Source of the DNA: Mesorhizobium tamadayense
GTDB lineage: Bacteria > Pseudomonadota > Alphaproteobacteria > Rhizobiales > Rhizobiaceae
Reading direction: 5' to 3'
DNA length: 64,000 bases
Assembly (NCBI RefSeq): GCF_003863365.1
Contig: NZ_RQXT01000002.1
Location: forward strand, 264,236-328,235
The notes under the pieces were generated by a model. That model was not told the origin of the DNA and ran no database searches. It saw only the letters and a program-made list of their open reading frames with translations. Positions 58,236-64,000 of this stretch are shown here, in pieces. The stretch's first letter is position 1; every line of letters starts with the position of its first letter. The translations under genes and the position numbers were made by a program.

Positions 58236-59012
58236 TCAGCCTCGTTGTTCATGCGCCGCCGCGGCACTGATATCGCCGCCGCCGACGATGCGGCTGACGA
58301 CTTCGTTCATGTTGGTCTTGGCGGTGACGAGATCGGCATCCGCCCGTCCGTGGCGCAGCACGACGATGCGGTCGGTGACCGACAGCACATCGTTCAGCCG
58401 GTGCGAGATCAGTATGACGGCGATGCCTTCCGATTTCAGCCGCCGGATCAGGTCGAGCACGCTCTGCACCTCGCGCACGGCAAGCGCCGCCGTCGGCTCG
58501 TCCATGATGACGAGCTTCGGGTTGAAGGTAAGCGCCCGCGCGATCGCCACGGTCTGCTGCTGGCCGCCGGAGAAGGAACCGACCGAGCGGTTGATCGATG
58601 GCAGATGCGCCCCTAACCGCTCGATCATCCGCGTCGCACGGCGGTCCATCTCGGCCTTGTCGACGAAGCCCGGAAACAGGCCGAACACCTTCTTGGTCGG
58701 CTCGCGCCCGAGGAAGATGTTCGAGGCCACATCCTGCTGCTTGGCTAAAGACAGGTCCTGGTAGATCATCTCGATGCCGAGCCGGCGGCGCTGGCCGGGG
58801 TCGAGGGCGAGGATGTCCTTGCCGTCGAACTCGATCGAGCCGGTGTCGGCGCGGTAGATGCCGGTGATGGTCTTCATCAGCGTCGACTTGCCGGCGCCAT
58901 TGTCGCCGACCAGCCCGACCACCTCGCCGGCCGCGACCGACAGGTCGACACCGTGCAGCACGTCGACCGCGCCAAAACTTTTGCGGATGTTGTGGAGCGA
59001 AAGCAGGGTCAT
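58236..59012 (-). CDS. Sugar ABC transporter ATP-binding protein (single-domain CUT2)
   Basis: 258-residue ATPase: Walker A GDNGAGKST (about 37-45), signature FSGGQ, Walker B LVIMDEPTAA, H-loop SHRLN. It overlaps the permease stop (ATGA); longer frames upstream are permease shadow. A 12-residue tail ISAAAAHEQRG follows the core. Confidence 0.9.
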   Translation of the reverse strand: MTLLSLHNIRKSFGAVDVLHGVDLSVAAGEVVGLVGDNGAGKSTLMKTITGIYRADTGSIEFDGKDILALDPGQRRRLGIEMIYQDLSLAKQQDVASNIFLGREPTKKVFGLFPGFVDKAEMDRRATRMIERLGAHLPSINRSVGSFSGGQQQTVAIARALTFNPKLVIMDEPTAALAVREVQSVLDLIRRLKSEGIAVILISHRLNDVLSVTDRIVVLRHGRADADLVTAKTNMNEVVSRIVGGGDISAAAAHEQRG

Positions 59013-60001
59013 ACGCGCGACTCCTTCCGCACCTGGTACTGATCGATGAAGACGGCGAGTATCAGCACCGCGCCGATCGCCATCTGCTGGTAATAGGACT
59101 GCACGGCAAGCAGCGTCAGCCCGTTCTGCAGCACGCCCATGATCAGCGCGCCGATCATGGTGCCGAGGATCGAGGCGCGGCCGCCGAACAGGTTGGTGCC
59201 GCCGATGATCGCCGCGGTGATGGCGGTGAGCTCGTAATTGATGCCAGCGGTCGGATCGCCGGCGTTGACGCGGGCGGTGAACAAGAGACCGGCAAGGCCC
59301 GCAAGCGCGCCGGAGAGCGTGTAGATGATGCGGCGGTGATGCTCGACGCGGATGCCGGCGGCGCGCGCGGCGCCCTCGCTGTCGCCAAGCGCCAGCGTGT
59401 GGCGGCCGAAGCGCGTATAGGCGAGCGCGCAATGCGCGACGATCGCGGTGAGCACGAAGATGATCACCGGCATCGGAATGCCGAGCGGCCGGCCTTGGCC
59501 GATATAGACGATCTCGGCAGGCAGGCCGTAAATCGCCCTGCCCTGCGAGATGACCAGCGCCAGCCCGCGCGCGAGGCCCAGCATGCCGAGCGTGACGATG
59601 AAGGCGGGAACGAAGGCGCGGGTGACAAGCTGTCCGTTGATGTAGCCGGCGATGCTACCTGCCAGAATACAGGCGATCACCGCGAACACCGATGGCCAGC
59701 CGAGATTGACGGCGACGAAGGCGCCCGCCACGCCGGCAAGGCCCATAACCGAGCCGAGTGACAGATCGAGCCCGCCGGAGCCGATGACGAAGGTGGCGGC
59801 GATCGCCAGCACGCCGATCGTCGACGTCGCGAGCAGGATGTTGAGGAAATTGCTGAGCGACAGGAAGAAGGGCGACAGCAGCGCCATCGCCGTGCTCAGC
59901 GCCACAAGCACGACCAGCGACTCCAGCCTGATGTGGAGCCGTTCGACGGATGCGCGCTGCACCCGAGCCCAGAAGCCGGGCTGCGCCGTTTCAGAAGCCA
60001 T
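59009..60001 (-). CDS. Sugar ABC transporter permease (RbsC family)
   Basis: 330-residue CUT2 permease with about ten hydrophobic segments, GSGGLDLSLGSVMG and a GDSEGAARAAGI loop. ATG 60001 begins MASETAQPG after AAGGG; upstream codons translate the repeat at 60017-60139 and are rejected. Confidence 0.9.
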   Translation of the reverse strand: MASETAQPGFWARVQRASVERLHIRLESLVVLVALSTAMALLSPFFLSLSNFLNILLATSTIGVLAIAATFVIGSGGLDLSLGSVMGLAGVAGAFVAVNLGWPSVFAVIACILAGSIAGYINGQLVTRAFVPAFIVTLGMLGLARGLALVISQGRAIYGLPAEIVYIGQGRPLGIPMPVIIFVLTAIVAHCALAYTRFGRHTLALGDSEGAARAAGIRVEHHRRIIYTLSGALAGLAGLLFTARVNAGDPTAGINYELTAITAAIIGGTNLFGGRASILGTMIGALIMGVLQNGLTLLAVQSYYQQMAIGAVLILAVFIDQYQVRKESRV

Positions 60002-60016
60002 GTTTTTCACCCTTCG

Positions 60017-60139
60017 GGTAAGGGAATAAGGGAGTAGGTCAGTAGGGGAGTAGGGAAATACGGCGTCTCGAACCAATCGGAGAAGCGCAAACCGTCGCTT
60101 CCCCTACTGCCCTGCTGACCTACTCCCCTACTCCCTACC
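60017..60139. repeat. Large imperfect inverted repeat between binding-protein and permease genes
   Basis: Arms of about 38 bp (60017-60055 and 60101-60139), built of GGGAGTAGG/TAGGGGAGTAGG units, pair at roughly 85 percent around a 45-bp loop. The shared core is GGGAGTAGGTCAG. It occupies nearly the whole 144-bp gap. The unit structure suggests a dispersed G-rich repeat family; copies elsewhere are not visible in this window. Confidence 0.7.
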
Positions 60140-60145
60140 GTGAAG

Positions 60146-61135
60146 CTACTTCACATATTGCAGCATCGGCTCCTTGCCGGCGTCGAGCACGTCCTTGGTC
60201 AGCACCAGGGTCGGCACGGCTATGCTTTCCTCAACCTTCTCGCCGGCCAGCGCCTTCTTGACGTTCTCGACCGCCTGCTTGCCGACCAGATAGGGCAGTT
60301 GCGCGACGGAGGCGTTGAGCCGGCCTTCCTTGATCGACTTCACCGCATCGACATTGCCGTCGACGCCGATCATCGTCACCTGCTCACCCTTTCCGGCCGC
60401 GTAGACCGATTCCACGGCGCCAAGCGCCATGCCGTCATTGGCGCAGAAGATGGCGACGAGATCGGGATGCGCGGTCAGCGTGTCGGTGGCGATCGAAGCC
60501 GCCTTGCCGCGGTCCCAGTCGCCCGGCAGCGAGGCAACGATTTGGAGCCCCGGCGCCAGTTCCTTCAGCTTGTCGGCGAAGCCCTTGGCGCGCTTCTCGC
60601 CGGTGATGTTGCCCGACAGGCCCTCGATCACCAGCACCGGACCCTTGGCGTCCTTGCCGAGCTTGGAGACGAGGTATTCGGCACCCTGCGCGCCGGCCGC
60701 GATATTGTCGGAACCGATGTGGAAGGTGACCTTGACGCCTTCCTTGTCGAGCACCGCCTGGTCGAGATTGTTGTCGAGGTCGACGATCTTGATGCCGGCA
60801 TCCTGCGCCGACTTCAGGCAGGGCAAGAGGTTGGTGGAGTTGATGGCGGCGGTTATCATCGCCACCGGCTTGCGTTCCAGCATGGTGTTGCAGAGGTTGA
60901 GCTGCGGCTCGGCCGCCTGGTCGCTCTCGGCCGCCTGCTGGAAATACTTCACGCCGGCCTCCTTGGCGCCGTCGGCGACGCCCTGGGCCATCGCACCCCA
61001 GAACGGGTTGGCCAGCGTCTTCATCAGCACACCGTATTCGCCGTCCTCAGCCTTGGCCGCACCTATGGCCGAAAATGCCAAGGCTACGCCCAATGCCAGC
61101 GTAAATCGATTTATCCTTTTATAAAACGATGTCAT
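60146..61135 (-). CDS. Sugar ABC transporter substrate-binding protein
   Basis: 329-residue type-I binding protein with a signal peptide ending AAKAED and blocks VLMKTLANPFWGAMAQG, DLDNNLDQAV, GDWDRGKAASIATD and FCANDGMALGAVESVY. ATG 61135 follows GGAGGAAGG. Codons 9-13 (INRFT) coincide with a LacI-type palindrome at 61102-61113. First structural gene of the epimerase operon, 76 bp after lacI. Confidence 0.9.
   Translation of the reverse strand: MTSFYKRINRFTLALGVALAFSAIGAAKAEDGEYGVLMKTLANPFWGAMAQGVADGAKEAGVKYFQQAAESDQAAEPQLNLCNTMLERKPVAMITAAINSTNLLPCLKSAQDAGIKIVDLDNNLDQAVLDKEGVKVTFHIGSDNIAAGAQGAEYLVSKLGKDAKGPVLVIEGLSGNITGEKRAKGFADKLKELAPGLQIVASLPGDWDRGKAASIATDTLTAHPDLVAIFCANDGMALGAVESVYAAGKGEQVTMIGVDGNVDAVKSIKEGRLNASVAQLPYLVGKQAVENVKKALAGEKVEESIAVPTLVLTKDVLDAGKEPMLQYVK
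61102..61113. promoter_or_regulatory. LacI-type operator inside the 5' end of the binding-protein gene
   Basis: Perfect CG-centred palindrome TAAATCGATTTA, 22 bp into the coding sequence. The same core occurs upstream of the LacI gene at 62339-62350, so the adjacent LacI protein probably binds both. An intragenic downstream site would act as a roadblock or looping partner. Confidence 0.55.
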
Positions 61136-61211
61136 TCCTTCCTCCGTTGATCTTGCGCACCGGATGCCTCGGCCAGGGCCGGCGCTTTTCTTCCGTTGTC
61201 GACAATGGGGG

Positions 61212-62285
61212 CTATTGTCGGTCTCCTCCCCCGGAATGCGGGCCGTTGCCTGGCGAGCCAACGGATTCCCGCATCAACACCTTGCAAGGTTCGAGCCGCG
61301 CCCTCGGCGGGCCGCGCTCGCCTTCGATCCTGCGGAACAGAACCTCCATCGCATTGCCGGCGATCTCGCGCACCGGCTGCACCACGGCGGCGATCGCCGG
61401 CCATGTCACCTGCATCCATTCGGCGTCGTCGAAGCCGACCAGCGAGATGTCGTTCGGGCAATGCCAGCCACGCCGCCGGAATTCCGAAAGCGCCACCAGC
61501 GTGCCCTTGAGGAAGAGCGAATAGACCGCCGTCGGCCGATCGCCGTCAGCTTCCCGCTTGCTGAAATAGTCGCGAAGCAGCGTCCGCAAGGGCTCGACGT
61601 TGCTTTCGGAGAGCACTACGTCGATGCGGATGTCCGGCGCGAGCTCGAGCGCCGTGTTGCGAAACCCTTCGAGGCGGGCGCGCACCGTCGCCGCCTGCTG
61701 GCCGAGGCCGACGACGAGGATGTGGCGATGGCCTTGGCCGACAAGCGCGCGCGCCACTTCAGCGCTTGCCGCGGCGCTGTCGGCTGAAACGGTATCGAAG
61801 GCATCGTCGGCAAGCACGCGATCGATCAATACGCCGGTCATGCCGTTCGCTTTCATGAAACCGGCTGCCGGTCCATGCTCGTTGCGCACCGGTGCCAGCA
61901 CCACGCCGGCGACGCGCCAGTCATGCATGCGGGCAAGGATCTCCTTCTCGCGCGCTTCCGATTCACGGCTGGAGGCGGCGACCAGCGTGTAGCCGCGCTG
62001 CTCGGCAAGACCCTCGAGCTCGCTCACCATCTGGCCGAAGAACTCGCTTTCGAATTCCGGCATAATGGCGCCGATGATGCGGCGCTTGGCCCGCCGCATG
62101 TCGGAGGCGAGCGGATCGACGCGGTAGCCGAGCAGTTCGACGGCATCGAAGACGCGCTGCGCATTCTCTGGCTTCACCGTCGTGACGCCGGACAGCACCT
62201 TGGAGACGGTCGCCGCGGACACGCCGGCATGACTTGCCACGTCGTGGATCGACGGCCGCCGCTGCTGGGCTTCATGTTGCGCCAT
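61212..62285 (-). CDS. LacI-family transcriptional regulator
   Basis: 357 residues: an HTH plus hinge at about 11-68 (SIHDVASHAGVSAATVSKVL) and a Peripla_BP_3 effector domain with RIIGAIMPEFESEFFGQMV and ISLVGFDDAEWMQV. A Gly-rich polar tail ends the protein. It is encoded between the D-2-hydroxyacid dehydrogenase (divergent) and the importer operon it shares a strand with, and both sides carry matching palindromes. Confidence 0.9.
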   Translation of the reverse strand: MAQHEAQQRRPSIHDVASHAGVSAATVSKVLSGVTTVKPENAQRVFDAVELLGYRVDPLASDMRRAKRRIIGAIMPEFESEFFGQMVSELEGLAEQRGYTLVAASSRESEAREKEILARMHDWRVAGVVLAPVRNEHGPAAGFMKANGMTGVLIDRVLADDAFDTVSADSAAASAEVARALVGQGHRHILVVGLGQQAATVRARLEGFRNTALELAPDIRIDVVLSESNVEPLRTLLRDYFSKREADGDRPTAVYSLFLKGTLVALSEFRRRGWHCPNDISLVGFDDAEWMQVTWPAIAAVVQPVREIAGNAMEVLFRRIEGERGPPRARLEPCKVLMRESVGSPGNGPHSGGGDRQ

Positions 62286-62338
62286 TGACCTCCTCCTGAG
62301 GGCGGGCAGCCGCTTGCTGCGTTTCTAGTTTTATTCGA

Positions 62339-62370
62339 TAAATCGATTTTTTGCAGTTGTAAATCGTTTA
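62339..62370. promoter_or_regulatory. Tandem LacI-type operators in the divergent promoter
   Basis: TAAATCGATTTT (62339-62350) and TAAATCGTTTA (62360-62370) are CG-centred near-palindromes spaced 21 bp centre to centre, two helical turns. They lie in the 145-bp gap between lacI and the dehydrogenase gene. They share TAAATCG with the intragenic site at 61102. Confidence 0.6.
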
Positions 62371-62430
62371 ATCCTGGGTAAAGAACGTTTGTGTGATTGA
62401 CGTGATCCAATCGCGCTGGGAGGATAAACG

Positions 62431-63462
62431 ATGTCCGACAAGGCCCTGCCGCTGGTGATCAGCGCGCCCGAACCGCGCACGCTCGGCCTGATCTTCACGC
62501 CGCGGCAACTGAACGTGTTTCGCAGGAAATATCGCATCGTCGAGACAACGCCCGAAGGTGTCTCGGAGTTGCCGACAGATGTGCTCGCCGAAGCGCGCTA
62601 CATCGTCGGCCAGCCGCCGATCGCGCCGGAGACACTGGAGAAATTGACGTCGCTGCGCTGCGTCTTCAACGTCGAGACCAATCTCATCAACAACATGCCC
62701 TATGAGACGCTGTTTGCCCGCGGCATTCATGTCGTCACCACCGGCCTGGTCTTCGCCGAGCCGGTCGCCGAGCTTGGGATCGCCATGGCGCTCAACCTGG
62801 CGCGCGATGTCGTCGATGCCGACCTCGCCTTCCGGCAAGGCGAAGAGCTTTGGGGCGGCGACGGCAACCAGACCGCGCGCCTGCTCTCCGGCGCCGATGT
62901 CGGCATCATCGGCTTCGGCGATCTCGGCCGCGCGCTGAACCGTTTGCTCACGGGCTTCCGCACCCGCACCAGGGTCTTCGATCCGTGGCTGCCGCCGTCC
63001 GTGCTGGTGGAGCATGGCGTCGAGCCGGCCTCGCTCGACAAGGTGCTGTCGGAAAGCGATTTCCTCTTCGTCGTCGCTTCGGTGACCAGCGAGAACCAGG
63101 GCTTCCTCGGCGCCGACGCCTTCGCGAAAATGCGCAAGGGCGCCGCCTTCGTCCTGCTCAGCCGCGCCGGCGTTGTCGATTTCCCGGCGCTGATGGAAGC
63201 GGTGAGAACTGGCCATATCGTTGCCGCCAGCGACGTGTTTCCGGAAGAACCACTGGCTAAGGATCACCCCGTCCGTTCCCTCCCCGGCTTCCTGCGCTCG
63301 GCCCACCGCGCTGGCGCGCTCGACGTCGCCTTCAAGCGCATGGGCGACATGGTGCTGGAGGACATGGACCTGATCGACCGCGGCCTGCCGCCGATGCGCT
63401 CCAAACGCGCCGAACGCGAGACCGTTTCGCGGATGCGTTCCAAGCCGGTCGATCGGAACTGA
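62431..63462 (+). CDS. D-2-hydroxyacid dehydrogenase family protein
   Basis: 343 residues. The NAD fold has GIIGFGDLGRALNRLL near 157-172; catalytic residues are the Arg in LLSRAGVVDFP (near 245), the Glu in VFPEEPLAKDHPV (near 272) and the His in RSAHRAGALD (near 291). The usual ENA/NTARG form of the Arg motif is replaced by LSRAG. Divergent from lacI and controlled by the same operators, it may reduce a 2-oxo acid product of the sugar imported at 57377-61135 (inference). Confidence 0.88.
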   Translation: MSDKALPLVISAPEPRTLGLIFTPRQLNVFRRKYRIVETTPEGVSELPTDVLAEARYIVGQPPIAPETLEKLTSLRCVFNVETNLINNMPYETLFARGIHVVTTGLVFAEPVAELGIAMALNLARDVVDADLAFRQGEELWGGDGNQTARLLSGADVGIIGFGDLGRALNRLLTGFRTRTRVFDPWLPPSVLVEHGVEPASLDKVLSESDFLFVVASVTSENQGFLGADAFAKMRKGAAFVLLSRAGVVDFPALMEAVRTGHIVAASDVFPEEPLAKDHPVRSLPGFLRSAHRAGALDVAFKRMGDMVLEDMDLIDRGLPPMRSKRAERETVSRMRSKPVDRN

Positions 63463-63477
63463 AGGGCTGGCTTTGCC

Positions 63478-63501
63478 TGGCTGGCACCTTGGCGCCAGCC
63501 A
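63478..63501 (+). terminator. Hairpin after the dehydrogenase gene
   Basis: Arms TGGCTGGC (63478-63485) and GCCAGCCA (63494-63501) with an 8-nt loop, 16 bp after the stop; no U-run follows. A possible terminator, or a stability hairpin. The rest of 63502-63658 shows no gene. Confidence 0.4.
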
Positions 63502-63658
63502 CGCCCTAATCGACAAAGCACCGGCGGATTGAACGACGGCCGCCCAAAAGAATTTCAAGTTCCCCGATCTTGTTAGAATTATCGCCTATTTGGCGCGGCT
63601 ATTCCGGAACTTTCATCCTGCCCTGCCGTTGCAATCATGATCATTGCTTTGAACGATC

Positions 63659-63690
63659 CAGAGCAACAGGAGGCCAGAGCAACAGGAGGT
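63659..63690 (+). repeat. Tandem 16-bp duplication containing the ribosome-binding site
   Basis: CAGAGCAACAGGAGG occurs at 63659-63673 and again at 63675-63689, in exact tandem with a 16-bp period. Each copy ends in AGGAGG; the second lies seven bases before the ATG at 63696. Confidence 0.8.
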
Positions 63691-63695
63691 ATGTC

Positions 63696-64000
63696 ATGAA
63701 CATCAAATCGATCTGCTTCGGCGCCATGGCGATTTTGATGACCGCCGGTTCTGCGTTCGCGGCAGGGCAGACCGGCACGTCAGCACTAGACGATCCGGCC
63801 AAGATGCAACCCTTCTACACAGACTCCAGCATGAAGACGATGGTCGGTAAGGACGCCTTCACAAAGGCCTGGAAGGCATTGTCGCCGGAAGACCAGACCG
63901 CGATGATGACTGCTTGCGCGGACGAGGCCAAGAATGCCAACGCAGCCAACAGCCATCCGGAGTTCTGCAGCAGCGTCAAGGAAAACGGCGGCAGCAAGTA
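63696..64000 (+). CDS. Small secreted protein of unknown function (stop codon at window edge)
   Basis: 101 residues are visible, with the final TA probably the start of a stop codon. Residues 1-22 form a signal peptide (AILMTAGSAFAAG); the mature part is about 79 residues, polar, with two cysteines (TACADEAK and EFCSSVK) that could form one disulfide. ATG 63696 is chosen because the ATG at 63691 stops after two codons. I do not recognise the family. Confidence 0.7.
   Translation, partial: MNIKSICFGAMAILMTAGSAFAAGQTGTSALDDPAKMQPFYTDSSMKTMVGKDAFTKAWKALSPEDQTAMMTACADEAKNANAANSHPEFCSSVKENGGSK

Noticed and set aside
60017..60139. CRISPR-like array
   Set aside because: The repeated units are short, contiguous and inverted, without unique spacers.

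Overview
The window looks like chromosomal DNA of a Rhizobiales alphaproteobacterium, most likely Mesorhizobium or a close relative. The evidence is the uniformly high GC content, proteins of rhizobial type (MocD/MocE-like, GlpST-like ABC ATPases, pcaDCHGB order) and two classes of palindromic intergenic repeat that resemble those of rhizobial genomes. This assignment is inferred from gene content; no rRNA or tRNA gene is present. About 62 genes are packed tightly, with many ATGA/TGATG stop-start overlaps. They are almost all catabolic: six ABC importers, their regulators, sugar isomerases and kinases, a molybdenum hydroxylase operon, a Moc (rhizopine)-like cluster and a complete beta-ketoadipate pathway for 4-hydroxybenzoate/protocatechuate.

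Layout. 1-3926: a CUT2 sugar importer split over a divergent promoter, with an FCD-type GntR regulator. 4101-15085: an AraC regulator, then a plus-strand run with a CoxG-like SRPBCC protein, a three-component Mo-hydroxylase whose large subunit is encoded by two genes, CoxD/CoxE-type maturation proteins, a metal amidohydrolase, an ornithine-cyclodeaminase-like dehydrogenase and a frameshifted HAL-family lyase that lacks the MIO serine. 29263-15107 (minus strand): fourteen codirectional genes. They encode a GlpPQST-like CUT1 importer, a Gfo/Idh dehydrogenase, a TIM-barrel isomerase, a CUT2 importer, a DUF4432 epimerase-like protein, a MocD-like di-iron oxygenase, a MocE-like Rieske ferredoxin and a divergent PanB-like protein; a LacI regulator is divergent at 29617. 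37257-30678: a GntR/UTRA regulator, ADP-ribosylglycohydrolase, PfkB kinase and a PotABCD-like importer. 37369-38598: an MFS transporter.

38688-48776: the aromatic block. It holds pcaR, pcaIJ, a frameshifted pcaF, an IS1111-type insertion sequence whose right end provides the pobA stop codon, then pobA and pcaBGHCD. 55463-48997: a CUT2 importer with an isomerase, an RpiR regulator and a ribokinase-like kinase. 55710-57371: a formylglycine-type sulfatase/phosphonate monoester hydrolase. 62285-57377: another CUT2 importer with an epimerase and a LacI regulator, divergent from a D-2-hydroxyacid dehydrogenase. The window ends in a small secreted protein.

How the genes work together: most blocks follow one plan, namely a binding protein and importer, one or two sugar-modifying enzymes, and a local one-component regulator with a recognisable operator. 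The pca/pob genes carry 4-hydroxybenzoate to 3-oxoadipyl-CoA, but the last thiolase reads as broken. The least familiar part is 5053-15910, where a Mo-hydroxylase operon meets a HAL-like protein without its cofactor-forming serine and a PanB-like protein without a canonical metal site.
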